DNA of 64,000 nucleotides, taken from the NCBI RefSeq assembly GCF_040689395.1, contig NZ_JBFAZX010000021.1, forward strand, positions 68,623-132,622, in the 5' to 3' direction. The position numbers were made by a program, and so were the translations under genes. A model generated the notes under the pieces. The model searched no databases. It saw nothing but the letters and a program-made list of their open reading frames with translations, and was not told the DNA's origin. How positions within the stretch are numbered: the first letter of the stretch is position 1; every line of letters starts with the position of its first letter. Of the stretch, positions 35,391 to 44,308 are shown piece by piece. The DNA is from Dactylosporangium sp040689395 (GTDB lineage: Bacteria; Actinomycetota; Actinomycetes; Mycobacteriales; Micromonosporaceae).

Positions 35391-35855
35391 TCACACCGGG
35401 GCCTGGGACAGGTCGAGCAGGCGAATGCGGGTGGCCTGCATGCGCGCCACGACGACGGCCATGAAGCGCTTGATGAGCTCGTAGCCGAGTTCCGGATCGG
35501 CGTCGCACAGCCGGCGCACGCCCGGACCGTCGAGCGCGATGGCGAGCACCGGGTCGACGGTCACCGCACCGAAATGCCAGCGGTACGGCGGGAAGAGCCA
35601 GGACCATCCGACGACGGTGCCGGGCCCGATCGTCTCGACGACGACGTCGCCGCGGCCGGGCACCCGGATGTCCAGGTTGACGTGGCCGTCACGGACGAGC
35701 CAGAAGCGCTCGGCCCGGCCGTTCTCCTCGAAGATGCGGGTCCCGGCCTTGAACGGGGCCCGGCACCCCCAGCGCGACAGGCGCTCGACGTGCTGCGGCG
35801 ACATGCCCGCGAGGAACGGATGAGTGACCATCAGATCGTACGTGGTGGTGATCAT
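35391..35855 (-). CDS. Cyclic-nucleotide-binding domain protein (Crp-like, no DNA-binding domain)
   Basis: 154 residues from the ATG at 35855 (GAGGAG upstream). One cNMP-type beta-roll: HPFLAGMSPQHVERLSRWGC, GTRIFEENGRAERFWLVRDG, PGTVVGWSWLFPPYRWHFGA. There is no helix-turn-helix. Small proteins of this type are commonly encoded with [NiFe] hydrogenase or sulfhydrogenase subunit genes. Here it starts inside the stop of a truncated [4Fe-4S] gene (ATGA), so it is the surviving end of such an operon. Confidence 0.82.
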   Translation of the reverse strand: MITTTYDLMVTHPFLAGMSPQHVERLSRWGCRAPFKAGTRIFEENGRAERFWLVRDGHVNLDIRVPGRGDVVVETIGPGTVVGWSWLFPPYRWHFGAVTVDPVLAIALDGPGVRRLCDADPELGYELIKRFMAVVVARMQATRIRLLDLSQAPV

Positions 35856-36055
35856 GTCGGCTCCTCGGTGGTCGCGGGCGGGTTGACGTCCAGGGCGTGC
35901 AGCTCCGCGGTCACGTCGATGCCGGCCGGGCACCAGCAGATGCAGCGGCCGCAGCCGACGCACCCGGACTCGCCGAGCGAGTCGTGCCGGATGGGCGGAC
36001 CCGCGGCCGAACTCACGGTCGAGTAAGGGAGCCGTTTCGTTCCATGTTTCCCCAT
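35852..36055 (-). pseudogene. 5'-truncated [4Fe-4S] ferredoxin-type fragment, probable hydrogenase-operon remnant
   Basis: About 67 residues. Only the end of an iron-sulfur protein remains: IRHDSLGESGCVGCGRCICW followed by CPAGIDVTAELHAL. CxxCxxCxxxCP is one [4Fe-4S] site; full proteins of this family carry two clusters and about 350 residues upstream. An ATG at 36055 could still start a peptide, but its first 25 residues match nothing. The gene is coupled to the cNMP-binding gene by a 4-nt overlap. Deletion of the rest of the operon is the simplest explanation. Confidence 0.72.
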
Positions 36056-36076
36056 GACACCCGCGCCGAACCGGGC

Positions 36077-36104
36077 CCGAGTAGGGCCGTTCGGCCCTAC
36101 TCGG
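36077..36104. promoter_or_regulatory. 28-bp perfect palindrome with DosR-like core
   Basis: CCGAGTAGGGCC and GGCCCTACTCGG flank GTTC. The centre GGGCCGTTCGGCCC (36084-36097) resembles the boxes found upstream of other genes in this region. It lies 22-49 bp upstream of the truncated [4Fe-4S] gene and 119-146 bp upstream of the P-type ATPase. It may be an operator or a strong hairpin. Confidence 0.55.
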
Positions 36105-36173
36105 CGGGACGGGTGCTCAGCGGCCGCCCGGGGCCGGGTTCGGGGCTCGATTGAACCTGGTGCCCGCCGTGGC

Positions 36174-36187
36174 GTGACCTTCGCCCC
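36174..36187. promoter_or_regulatory. DosR/OsdR-like box upstream of the P-type ATPase
   Basis: GTGACCTTCGCCCC differs at two of 14 positions from GGGACCTTCGGCCC, the complement of the box at 53975. It is 36-49 bp upstream of the ATG. Confidence 0.45.
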
Positions 36188-36222
36188 TGAACCGAACACC
36201 GTCCGGCCGCCATCGTGGAATC

Positions 36223-38784
36223 ATGACGGCCCCTACGACGATCGTCCCGTCCGGACTCACCGATGCCGAGGTCGCCGAACGCCGGCGCCGGTTCGGCCGC
36301 AACGAGCTTCCCGTCGCCAGGCCACCCTCCGTCGCGGTGCGGGTCGGCGCGCAGCTGCGCGACCCGCTCGTCATTGTGCTGCTCGCGGCCATGGTGGTGA
36401 CCGCACTGCTGCGCGACGTCAGCGATCTCATCGTCATCCTGCTGGTCGTCGTGCTCAACACGGCCGTCGGCGTGGTGCAGGAGATCCGGGCCGACCGCGC
36501 GGTGGCGGCGCTGCAGCACATGGCCGCACCGTCGGCCCGGGTCCGCCGCGACGGCGCCGACACGACCGTCCCGGCCGCCGAACTCGTGCCCGGCGACGTG
36601 GTCCGCGTCGAGGCCGGCGACATCGTCCCGGCCGACCTGCGCGTCGCGCGGGCCGTCCGGCTGTCCGTCGACGAGGCGGCCCTGACCGGCGAGTCGATGC
36701 CGGTGACCAGGAGCGACGGAGAGGAGCTGGCCGCCGGTACCGTCACCGCCACCGGCCACGCCGTCGGCGAGGTGACCCGCATCGGCGCCGACAGCGCCCT
36801 CGGGCGCATCGCCGCCCTGGTGTCCGGGCAGCCGCGCCGCGCGACGCCGCTGCAGCGGCGACTCGCCGGGCTCGGCAAGGTCTTGGCCGTCGTCGCGATC
36901 ACGCTGTCCGGCGTGGTGCTCGCCGTGGGCGTGGCCCGCGGCGAACCGTTCGGTGAGATGCTGCTCGCCGCGGTCAGCCTCACCGTGGCGGCGGTGCCCG
37001 AGTCGCTGCCGGCCGTCGTGACCCTCGCCCTGGCGCTCGGCGCGCACCGCATGGCCCGGCAGGCGGCCATCGTGCGCCGCCTGCCCGCCGTGGAGACCCT
37101 CGGCTCCATCACGACGCTGGCCACGGACAAGACCGGCACGCTGACCGAAGGCGTGATGAGCGTCGACCGGCTGCTGCTGCCGGATCTCGCGGCCGTCACG
37201 CTCACCGGGCGGGGGTACGACCCGGACGGTACCGCCGCGCCGGCACCCGACCCCCGGGCGCGACGGCTCGCCGAGGCGATCGTGCTGTGCAACGACGCCG
37301 GCCTCGCCCCGCCCGACGGCGAGCATCCCACGTGGCGGCCGGTCGGCGACCCGATGGAGGCGGCGCTGCTCGTCGCCGCCGCCCGCTGCGGCGTCGGGCT
37401 CGACGCCCGCGACCTGTTGCCCCGCGTCGACGAGGTGCCGTTCGACGCGGACCGGCGGCGTATGACCACGGTCCACCGCCGTCCGGCCGGCGGCTACGTC
37501 GTCGTGTGCAAGGGCGCCCCCGACGTCCTGCTGCGCCCCGGCGGGCCGCTGCGCATCGGCGAGGAGGACCGGCGGCGGGCGGTCCTCCTCGCCGAGGCGG
37601 CCGCGGAGCTGTCCGGGTCCGGCTACCGCGTGCTGGCCGTGGCCGGGGCGCACCGCGCCGACCGGCCCGCCGTCGACGACGCCGAGCACGACCTGGACCT
37701 GCTCGGCCTGGCGGTGCTCGCCGATCCGGTCCGCCCGGAGACGGCGGCGACCGTGGCGGCGTTCCACGACGCCGGCATCGACCTCGTCCTGATCACCGGC
37801 GACCATCCGGCGACCGCCGCCGCGATCGCCGACCGGGTCGGCCTGACCGACGGGCCGCCGCGCGTGGCCACCGGCGACGCGGCCGGCACCGCCGACCCGG
37901 GCACCACCGTGTACGCCCGGACCAGCCCGGAACAGAAGCTCACCATCATCCAGCGCCTGCAGCGCGACGGCGCCGTCGTCGCGATGACCGGCGACGGCGT
38001 CAACGACGCGCCGGCGCTGCGCCGGGCCGACATCGGCGTCGCGATGGGCCGCGGCGGCACCGAGGCGGCACGTCAGGCCGCCGACCTGGTCCTGGCCGAC
38101 GACAACCTCGCCACCATCGGCCACGCCGTGCGGGAGGGCCGGCGCATCTACGCCAACATCCGCCGCTTCCTGGTGTACGCCCTGTCCGGCGGGGCGGCCG
38201 AGGTGGCCATCATGCTCGCCGGGCCGTGGCTCGGCCTCGCGGTGCCGCTGCTACCGGCCCAGATCCTCTGGATCAACATGAACACGCACGGCCTGCCCGG
38301 CGTCGCGCTCGGCGGCGAGCCCGCCGCCGACGGGCTGATGCGACGCCCGCCCCGCCACCCCGGCGAGGCGATCCTCGGCGGGCTCACCGGGCGCATCGCC
38401 CTGACCGGCACACTCATCACGCTGGTGGCGCTCGGCGCGGCGCTGTGGGCCCGGCACAGCGGCGGGCCGTGGCAGAGCGTGCTGTTCACCGTGCTCGGGC
38501 TCGCGCAGCTGGGGGTGGCGCTCGGCCTGCGCACCCGCGGCGGCCGGCGACGCAACTGGAGCCTCGACGTCGCGGTCGCGCTGTCCCTGGCGCTGCAACT
38601 CGGCGCCCTGTGGCTGCCGCCGCTGCGGGCACTGCTCGGCACCGAGGCGCTGACGCTGCGGGAACTGTCCGTGTGCCTCGGCTTCGCCGCCGTGCCGGGT
38701 CTCGTCACCTTCGCCGCGGTGCGCTCGTCGCGTCGCCCGCCGCGGCGGGCCACGGAGGTCCGCAGCGCCGGTCGAGTTTTCTGA
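36223..38784 (+). CDS. P-type cation-transporting ATPase (P2 type, Ca2+/Mg2+-like)
   Basis: 853 residues. The cation ATPase N-domain (LTDAEVAERRRRFGRNELPV) is followed by the actuator motif LTGESMPV, the PESLPA metal-site turn in M4, the phosphorylation loop DKTGTLT (Asp302), the nucleotide-binding KGAP and the hinge TGDGVNDAPALRRADIGVAM. About ten transmembrane helices are visible. The order is that of the CtpF-type P2 ATPases, a mycobacterial DosR-regulon member, which transport Ca2+ or other divalent ions; ion choice is not determined here. A DosR-like box lies just upstream. Confidence 0.92.
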   Translation: MTAPTTIVPSGLTDAEVAERRRRFGRNELPVARPPSVAVRVGAQLRDPLVIVLLAAMVVTALLRDVSDLIVILLVVVLNTAVGVVQEIRADRAVAALQHMAAPSARVRRDGADTTVPAAELVPGDVVRVEAGDIVPADLRVARAVRLSVDEAALTGESMPVTRSDGEELAAGTVTATGHAVGEVTRIGADSALGRIAALVSGQPRRATPLQRRLAGLGKVLAVVAITLSGVVLAVGVARGEPFGEMLLAAVSLTVAAVPESLPAVVTLALALGAHRMARQAAIVRRLPAVETLGSITTLATDKTGTLTEGVMSVDRLLLPDLAAVTLTGRGYDPDGTAAPAPDPRARRLAEAIVLCNDAGLAPPDGEHPTWRPVGDPMEAALLVAAARCGVGLDARDLLPRVDEVPFDADRRRMTTVHRRPAGGYVVVCKGAPDVLLRPGGPLRIGEEDRRRAVLLAEAAAELSGSGYRVLAVAGAHRADRPAVDDAEHDLDLLGLAVLADPVRPETAATVAAFHDAGIDLVLITGDHPATAAAIADRVGLTDGPPRVATGDAAGTADPGTTVYARTSPEQKLTIIQRLQRDGAVVAMTGDGVNDAPALRRADIGVAMGRGGTEAARQAADLVLADDNLATIGHAVREGRRIYANIRRFLVYALSGGAAEVAIMLAGPWLGLAVPLLPAQILWINMNTHGLPGVALGGEPAADGLMRRPPRHPGEAILGGLTGRIALTGTLITLVALGAALWARHSGGPWQSVLFTVLGLAQLGVALGLRTRGGRRRNWSLDVAVALSLALQLGALWLPPLRALLGTEALTLRELSVCLGFAAVPGLVTFAAVRSSRRPPRRATEVRSAGRVF

Positions 38785-39211
38785 CGGATGAGCAAGCCGC
38801 GAAGCAGATATTCCAGTTGTTCGATTCACATGATGGTCGCCCTGTTCACGCCGGTCCCCCGCAAGGAAAAACCTATCGCGGGCTCGGCGGATCCTATTCG
38901 ACGACGGCCGTCAAGATCGCTACGATCGGAAGCATGCCTATAGGGAAACTAGAGAATCGGGTGGCCATGGTCACCCGCCTCCGGTTCTCCCTCCCCTGGA
39001 GCCGATGTCGAGCTGCCTCCACGAGGTAGCTCCAGCCATCGCCAGCACTGTGTGGCGGCGCTTGGGCGCCATTCCCTCCGCGGTGCCCGCTGGTCCGCGT
39101 GCCAGACTCCCGGCTTGCGGTCGTTGTCGGCAGATCTAGCTGGCCAGACACGAAGCGTCAACACGCTTGAAGTCCGCCGCATCCCCTAGCTTGCCCAAGG
39201 AGAACGTTGCA
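38785..39211. other. 427-bp junction/leader region before the organosulfur operon
   Basis: Base composition drops abruptly just after the ATPase stop. The + strand downstream of 38785 is open for about 80 codons (FLTDEQAAKQIFQLFDSHDG) in a frame without a start, perhaps a remnant. Several hairpins can form: 38956-38974 around CCATGG, 39010-39032 (GAGCTGCCTC / GAGGTAGCTC), and a longer CTGGAGC / GCTCCAG pairing (38996-39035) that competes with it. I compared it by eye with SAM-type riboswitches and saw no match. Promoter elements are not obvious. Confidence 0.45.
38894..38968 (-). CDS. Possible 24-aa hydrophobic peptide
   Basis: An ATG at 38968 is preceded by an excellent GGAGG site (GGAGGCGGGTGACC) and followed by a short open frame encoding MATRFSSFPIGMLPIVAILT and four more residues. 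It might be a small membrane peptide, a leader peptide, or the 5' end of a gene cut by the island junction. Nothing else supports it. Confidence 0.25.
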   Translation of the reverse strand: MATRFSSFPIGMLPIVAILTAVVE

Positions 39212-40429
39212 ATGGATACAACTGTGAGGTCAGTTGTGCCGATTGAGTCCGACCTCGCAGCCGTCGAGGTGGCGAGCGCGCTCGCGGCGACATTCGCGCG
39301 GACCGCCTCAGAGCGCGACGGCGGTCGGCGCCTTCCTCTTGCCGAGCTTGACCTGCTGTCGGATGCCGGCCTGTTCGGGCTCACCGTGCCAAAGGCGTTC
39401 GGCGGGCCCGACGTCAACGTGGTGACATTGGTCGAGGTCTTCCGGCTGCTGGCGCAGGCCGACCCGAGTGTCGGACAGATCCCGCACAGCCACTTCGTGT
39501 TCTTGGAGGTGTTACGCCTGCAAGGGACGGCGGAGCAGCAGGCCTTCTTCTTCGCCGAGGCGCTGGCAGGGCGCCGGTTCGCAAATGCTCAGTCCGAGCG
39601 GGCGAGCCGAACGATCGTCGAGGATGCCACCGCACTACTCCGCGACGAAGAGGGATATCGGCTATCGGGCGAGAAGTTCTACGCGACTGGATCGTTGACG
39701 GCGCACTGGCTGGCGGTCCGTGCAAGTCTGCCGGGCAGCCCAATTGCGGCGAACGGACTACCCATCAAGGCGATCGCATACCTACGCGCCGACACAGCCG
39801 GGGTGTCAATCGAGGACGACTGGAACGGAATAGGTCAGCGCACCACGGCGAGCGGAACCGTTCGGTTCTCTGACGTGCACGTCAGTGAGAGCGCTGTCGT
39901 ACCTTACACGCCGATCTTTGATCGGCCGACCAGTTACGGCTCGTTTGCCCAGGTCTTGCATGCAGCCCTGGACGCCGGCATTGCCCGCGCCGCCGTGGAT
40001 GCTGCCGTCGTTCAGGTGCGTCAGGCTCGCGCATGGTTCGAGAGCGGCGCCGACCGCGCCTCTGACGACAGCCTGCTCGTGCAGCAGGCGGGTGAGCTCG
40101 AGATCGTCGTCCGCGGCGCCGAGGCGCTTCTTGCCGTCGCGGCCGACGCGGTTCAGGTCGCCCGACTTGATCCTACGGAGCAGAGCACCGCGAGCGCGTC
40201 GATTGCGACCGCGACGGCCAAGGTGGCCTGCGCGCGCGCCGCGGTTGAGGCGTCCTCGGCGCTCTTCGAACTGGGCGGGACTCGCTCGGCTGCGTCTGCG
40301 CTCAATCTGGACCGTTTCTGGCGTGACGCGCGGACGCACACCCTTCATGACCCGACGCGGTGGAAGGTCCAACACGTCGGCCGGTGGCTGCTCAACGGAA
40401 CCCCGCCGCCTCGGCACGGGTTGCTCTGA
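39212..40429 (+). CDS. SfnB-like acyl-CoA-dehydrogenase-type flavin monooxygenase
   Basis: 405 residues from the ATG at 39212, with AAGGAGA upstream. The acyl-CoA dehydrogenase fold is recognisable: LDLLSDAGLFGLTVPKAFGG, HSHFVFLEVLRLQG, EKFYATGSLTAHWLAVRASL, DDWNGIGQRTTASGTVRF. It groups by motif with SfnB/DszC-type FMNH2-dependent monooxygenases used to oxidise organic sulfur compounds rather than with fatty-acid enzymes. It is the first gene of a nine-cistron + strand operon and shares the island's more A/T-rich codon use. The substrate is unknown. Confidence 0.82.
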   Translation: MDTTVRSVVPIESDLAAVEVASALAATFARTASERDGGRRLPLAELDLLSDAGLFGLTVPKAFGGPDVNVVTLVEVFRLLAQADPSVGQIPHSHFVFLEVLRLQGTAEQQAFFFAEALAGRRFANAQSERASRTIVEDATALLRDEEGYRLSGEKFYATGSLTAHWLAVRASLPGSPIAANGLPIKAIAYLRADTAGVSIEDDWNGIGQRTTASGTVRFSDVHVSESAVVPYTPIFDRPTSYGSFAQVLHAALDAGIARAAVDAAVVQVRQARAWFESGADRASDDSLLVQQAGELEIVVRGAEALLAVAADAVQVARLDPTEQSTASASIATATAKVACARAAVEASSALFELGGTRSAASALNLDRFWRDARTHTLHDPTRWKVQHVGRWLLNGTPPPRHGLL

Positions 40430-40480
40430 ACACGGCTTCCTCCGAGAACATGACCAGCGACTGCAAAGGGAACGACCGAA

Positions 40481-41656
40481 GTGACTCTTGATTTTCACTG
40501 GTTTCTGCCCACCTACGGTGACTCCCGTTTCATCGTGGGCGGAGGCCACGGTCTGGCCGCCGGGGCTGCGTCGGGCGATCGCCGAGCCAGCATCGGCTAT
40601 CTGTCGTCCATCGCCCGGGCGGCCGAAGACTTCGGTTTCCGGGGTGCACTCACCCCGACCGGCGCGTGGTGCGAGGACGCGTGGCTCACGACGGCCATGC
40701 TCGCTCGGGAGTCGCAACGGCTCGCCTTTTTAGTTGCCTTTCGACCGGGGTTGATCAGCCCGATGCTCGCCGCGCAGATGGCTGCGACCTTCTCTGCGCA
40801 CGCTCCCGGTCGGCTGCTCCTGAACGTCGTAACGGGTGGTGAGCCGCATGAGCAGAGGGCGTACGGCGACTACCTGGACAAGGAAGGTCGCTACGCGCGT
40901 TGCAACGAGTTTTTGATGGTGGTCCGCGCATTGTGGCGTGGAGAGACGGTCACGCATCATGGCGCCCATCTGTCGCTGGAGTCGGCGACACTGCCCACCT
41001 TGCCGGATCCGGTACCGCCGCTGTACTTCGGCGGTTCCTCCTCGGCTGCCGGACCGGTAGCCGCCGAACACGCCGATGTCTATCTCACCTGGGGCGAGCC
41101 TCCCGCCGCGGTGGCCGAGAAGGTCGCCTGGATAAGAGATCTGGCCACCGGACAAGGTCGCACCGTTCGCTTCGGCATCCGTCTGCACGTGATCACTCGA
41201 GATAGGTCTGAGGATGCCTGGCGTCAAGCGCAGCTGCTGCTCGACTCCTTGGACGATGGCGTGGTCCAGCAGGCCCAGCTTGGGCTCGAGCGTAGCGAGT
41301 CCACGGGGCAGGCCCGGATGCGTGCACTGCATGAGTCCGCGCGCGCGATCGGGAATTGGCGCGACGCGCACTCGCTGGAGATTGCCCCGAATCTCTGGGC
41401 CGGGGTTGGTCTTGTCCGTGGCGGCGCCGGCACGGCCCTGGTCGGCAGCCACTACGAGGTCGCCGACCGCATCGCCGAGTATGCCGCACTAGGAATCGAG
41501 GAGTTCGTCTTGTCCGGTTACCCGCACTTGGAGGAGCTGTACTGGTTCGGCGAGGGCGTGCTACCCAAGCTCGTCCAGCGCGGACTAGTGATCGACCCGG
41601 CCGGTAGTCGGGCCGAGCACCGCCACGCTCCCTTCCTGCCGGCGGTGGCTCAGTGA
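40481..41656 (+). CDS. ssuD: SsuD-like alkanesulfonate monooxygenase (LLM flavoprotein)
   Basis: 391 residues from a GTG. Bacterial-luciferase fold with SsuD features: FHWFLPTYGDSRFIVGG, FGFRGALTPTGAWCEDAWLT, RPGLISPMLAAQMAATFSAH, LLLNVVTGGEPHEQRAYGDY, and VLSGYPHLEELYWFGEGVLP at the end. SsuD splits the C-S bond of alkanesulfonates with FMNH2 and O2, giving sulfite and an aldehyde. No flavin reductase is encoded in the operon, so FMNH2 must come from elsewhere. The stop overlaps the next start (GTGA). The gene symbol is by family resemblance. Confidence 0.85.
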   Translation: MTLDFHWFLPTYGDSRFIVGGGHGLAAGAASGDRRASIGYLSSIARAAEDFGFRGALTPTGAWCEDAWLTTAMLARESQRLAFLVAFRPGLISPMLAAQMAATFSAHAPGRLLLNVVTGGEPHEQRAYGDYLDKEGRYARCNEFLMVVRALWRGETVTHHGAHLSLESATLPTLPDPVPPLYFGGSSSAAGPVAAEHADVYLTWGEPPAAVAEKVAWIRDLATGQGRTVRFGIRLHVITRDRSEDAWRQAQLLLDSLDDGVVQQAQLGLERSESTGQARMRALHESARAIGNWRDAHSLEIAPNLWAGVGLVRGGAGTALVGSHYEVADRIAEYAALGIEEFVLSGYPHLEELYWFGEGVLPKLVQRGLVIDPAGSRAEHRHAPFLPAVAQ

Positions 41657-42888
41657 CCGCGACCCCGACCACGGACCCGGCTGATCGGCTGCGATCCGTA
41701 TCCGACCGGCTCAGACCGATTCTGGTGGACATTGCTGAGGGCGCGGTCGAGCGCGAAATTCAGCGTGAACTGCCCTACGCGGCGGTCGAGTCCCTCCGAG
41801 CCGCGGGCTTCGCTTCCCTCAGGGTGCCGGTGGAACAGGGCGGTGGCGGACTTAGCTTCACCGAGCTGATCGACGTGCTGATCGAACTCGCCCGGGCCGA
41901 TTCCAACCTGCCTCAACTTCTGCGTGGGCACATCGGCTTCGTTGAGCATGTGCTCGCGACGCCGAAGATGCCTGCCCGTGACTTCTGGATTTCCCAACTC
42001 GTCACCGGTGCCCTCATCGGCAACGCCGTCAGCGAACGCACCGGTAATCTGTCCGAGCCGGACACCCGCATCGTCAGGGCCGGCGACGGCTGGACGATAA
42101 CCGGGACGAAGTACTACAGCACGGGCAGCATCTTCGCCGACTGGATCTTCGCTAACGGGTTCGCCGACGGCCGATACGCCACCGCACTGGTCCCCGCGCG
42201 GTCTCCCGAAGTCCGACGCGACGACGACTGGGATGGATTCGGTCAACGGCTCACCGGCAGCGGGACGACCGTGTTCGCTGACGCTCCCGTTCAAGCCGAC
42301 CACGTCGCGCTGGCTCCGACGGGACTGCTGCCGTTGAACACGCGACCGGCCATATTTCAGCTTGTGCTGCTGGCGACGCTGGCGGGTATCGCGCAGGCCG
42401 TCCGGGATGATGCGGTCGCCTTCGTCCGCCAGCGCAGCCGAAGCGGTCACGGGGCGCTGGTCGAACTCCCCCGGTACGATCCGCAGATCCAGCAGGTGGT
42501 CGGCGAGATCGCCGGCTACGCCCACGCCGCGACGGCGGCGGTGCACGAGTCGGCCCGGGCCATCGAGAAGTTGCAGGTACTCGAGCAGCGGGAGTCAGCG
42601 ACCGATGCGGACTACGCTGCGGCCGACGCCGCGGTCTTTCTGTCCCAGGGGCCCGTGATCGATCTGACGCTTCGCGCGGCGACGGAGCTGTTCCGGGCCT
42701 GCGGTGCATCAGCCACGAGCCAGAGCCGGGCATTGGATCGGCATTGGCGCAATGCCCGCACGATCGCCACCCACAATCCCGAGGTGTTTCGTGCGCGGGC
42801 CCTCGGCAACCACCTGCTCAATGACGGCTCCCTGTCGATGATCGGCTTCACGCCGCACGTCGAGCCCCGAGCCGAGGGAAGCGACTGA
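41653..42888 (+). CDS. DszC/SfnB-like acyl-CoA-dehydrogenase-type flavin monooxygenase
   Basis: 411 residues from a GTG overlapping ssuD by 4 nt. Fold marks: LPYAAVESLRAAGFASLRVP, LLRGHIGFVEHVLATPK, GNAVSERTGN, GTKYYSTGSIFADWIFANGF and DDDWDGFGQRLTGSGT. It is a distant paralog of the first gene in the operon. The DszC group oxidises sulfides to sulfones with FMNH2. Two different ACAD-type enzymes in one operon suggest sequential S-oxidations or two substrates. Confidence 0.82.
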   Translation: MTATPTTDPADRLRSVSDRLRPILVDIAEGAVEREIQRELPYAAVESLRAAGFASLRVPVEQGGGGLSFTELIDVLIELARADSNLPQLLRGHIGFVEHVLATPKMPARDFWISQLVTGALIGNAVSERTGNLSEPDTRIVRAGDGWTITGTKYYSTGSIFADWIFANGFADGRYATALVPARSPEVRRDDDWDGFGQRLTGSGTTVFADAPVQADHVALAPTGLLPLNTRPAIFQLVLLATLAGIAQAVRDDAVAFVRQRSRSGHGALVELPRYDPQIQQVVGEIAGYAHAATAAVHESARAIEKLQVLEQRESATDADYAAADAAVFLSQGPVIDLTLRAATELFRACGASATSQSRALDRHWRNARTIATHNPEVFRARALGNHLLNDGSLSMIGFTPHVEPRAEGSD

Positions 42889-44255
42889 TGACCCATCTGC
42901 GATTCAACGCCTTCGTCATGAACACCGGCTCGCATGTTCATCACGGGCAGTGGCGGCATCCTGCCGCCCGCCAAGCCGACTTCAACGACGTGCGGCTTTG
43001 GACCGATCTGGCCAAGCGCCTCGAAGGTGGCCTGTTTGACGCCATCTTCTTCGCTGATGTCGTCGGTCTCTACGGCCCCGCCGACGGCAGTTATGAGGTG
43101 CATGCGCGGGAAGGGCTCCAGATCCCGAGCAACGACCCGGCGGTCCTGCTGTCCGCGCTCGCCGTCAACACCGAACATCTCGGGCTGGCGTTCACCAGCA
43201 ACGTCCTGCAGCAACACCCGTTCCAGTTCGCGCGGCAGATGTCGACGCTAGACCACATCTCCAATGGCCGCGTGGCCTGGAACATTGTGACCGGTACCCT
43301 CGAAGGTGCAGCGCGTAACTTCAACCTCGACAATCTTCCTCCGCACGACGACCGCTACGACTGGGCCCGCGAATACGTTGACGTCGTTTACAAGCTTTGG
43401 GAAGGGTCCTGGGATCCCGACGCCCTAGTGCGAGACAAGCAACGCGGAATCTTCGCCGACGCCGCGAAGATCCACAAAATCAACCATCGTGGACCTCGTT
43501 ACCGTGTCGACGGCCCGCACCTGCCTTCGCCATCGCCGCAACGGACTCCGGTGCTCTACCAGGCGGGCGCCTCGGCTGCCGGCAAGGCCTTCGCCGCCGA
43601 GCACGCCGAAGCGATCTTCATTATCGCTCCCACACCCCAGGTCGCCGCCGAAGGCATCCGCGAGACCCGCGAACTCGCGGTCCGTGCTGGCCGCCGTGCG
43701 GACGACATCAAGTTCTATCAGGGCTTTGCCTTTGTGGTGGGCAGCACCGAAGAGGAAGCGCGCCGCAAGGAAAGCGAGATTGAAAGCTATATCAGCCTCG
43801 ACGGTTACCAGACTCACCGAAGCTACGGAGCCCGTCCGGACGGCACGTTCTACCCACCTGATACCCCACTGTCGGCCATCGACACTAACGGCAGCATCGG
43901 CCTGCTCGATTGGCTACGGCGCAGTGTCACCGACCGCGAACCGGTCATCGCCGATGTCGGCCGGCTGATCGCCTCCACCGCGCGAATCGTCGGCACTCCG
44001 GAGCAGATAGCCGACCAGCTCGTCGTATGGCAACGGGCCGGCATCGATGGTGTCAACATGTTCAACTGGCACATCCCCGGCTCGTACGAGGACTTCATCG
44101 ACCACGTCATGCCCGTCCTGCGTGAACGCGGCCTGGCGCAACGCGAATACGTTCCCGGCACTCTGCGCCGCAAGCTGTTCGGCACCGACTTGATCAACGA
44201 TCGCCACCCGGCGGCCGCCTACCGCGGCGCCTTCACGAACGCGGACATTCGGTGA
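42888..44255 (+). CDS. NtaA/SnaA/DszA-family LLM flavin monooxygenase
   Basis: 455 residues; its ATG overlaps the previous stop by 1 nt (TGATG). The family is clear: RFNAFVMNTGSHVHHGQWRH, ARQMSTLDHISNGRVAWNIV, RYDWAREYVDVVYKLWEGSW, PQRTPVLYQAGASAAGKAFA. NtaA/DszA enzymes use FMNH2 to cleave C-N or C-S bonds, for example of sulfones. With the DszC-like enzyme before it the pair resembles the logic of desulfurisation: S-oxidation, then C-S cleavage. The SsuD-like enzyme could release sulfite at the end. Substrate not known. Confidence 0.85.
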   Translation: MTHLRFNAFVMNTGSHVHHGQWRHPAARQADFNDVRLWTDLAKRLEGGLFDAIFFADVVGLYGPADGSYEVHAREGLQIPSNDPAVLLSALAVNTEHLGLAFTSNVLQQHPFQFARQMSTLDHISNGRVAWNIVTGTLEGAARNFNLDNLPPHDDRYDWAREYVDVVYKLWEGSWDPDALVRDKQRGIFADAAKIHKINHRGPRYRVDGPHLPSPSPQRTPVLYQAGASAAGKAFAAEHAEAIFIIAPTPQVAAEGIRETRELAVRAGRRADDIKFYQGFAFVVGSTEEEARRKESEIESYISLDGYQTHRSYGARPDGTFYPPDTPLSAIDTNGSIGLLDWLRRSVTDREPVIADVGRLIASTARIVGTPEQIADQLVVWQRAGIDGVNMFNWHIPGSYEDFIDHVMPVLRERGLAQREYVPGTLRRKLFGTDLINDRHPAAAYRGAFTNADIR

Positions 44256-44308
44256 CACCGATGTGCCCGCGCCATGGACCCAACCCCAACGATGAATCGG
44301 ACGGCCTT

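Noticed and set aside
38785..39211. SAM-type riboswitch or sulfur-responsive leader peptide (Cys-rich short ORF)
   Set aside because: No GGCAACC-type core or conserved junction is present, and no short + strand ORF with an Arg/Cys-rich leader pattern was found in the three frames.
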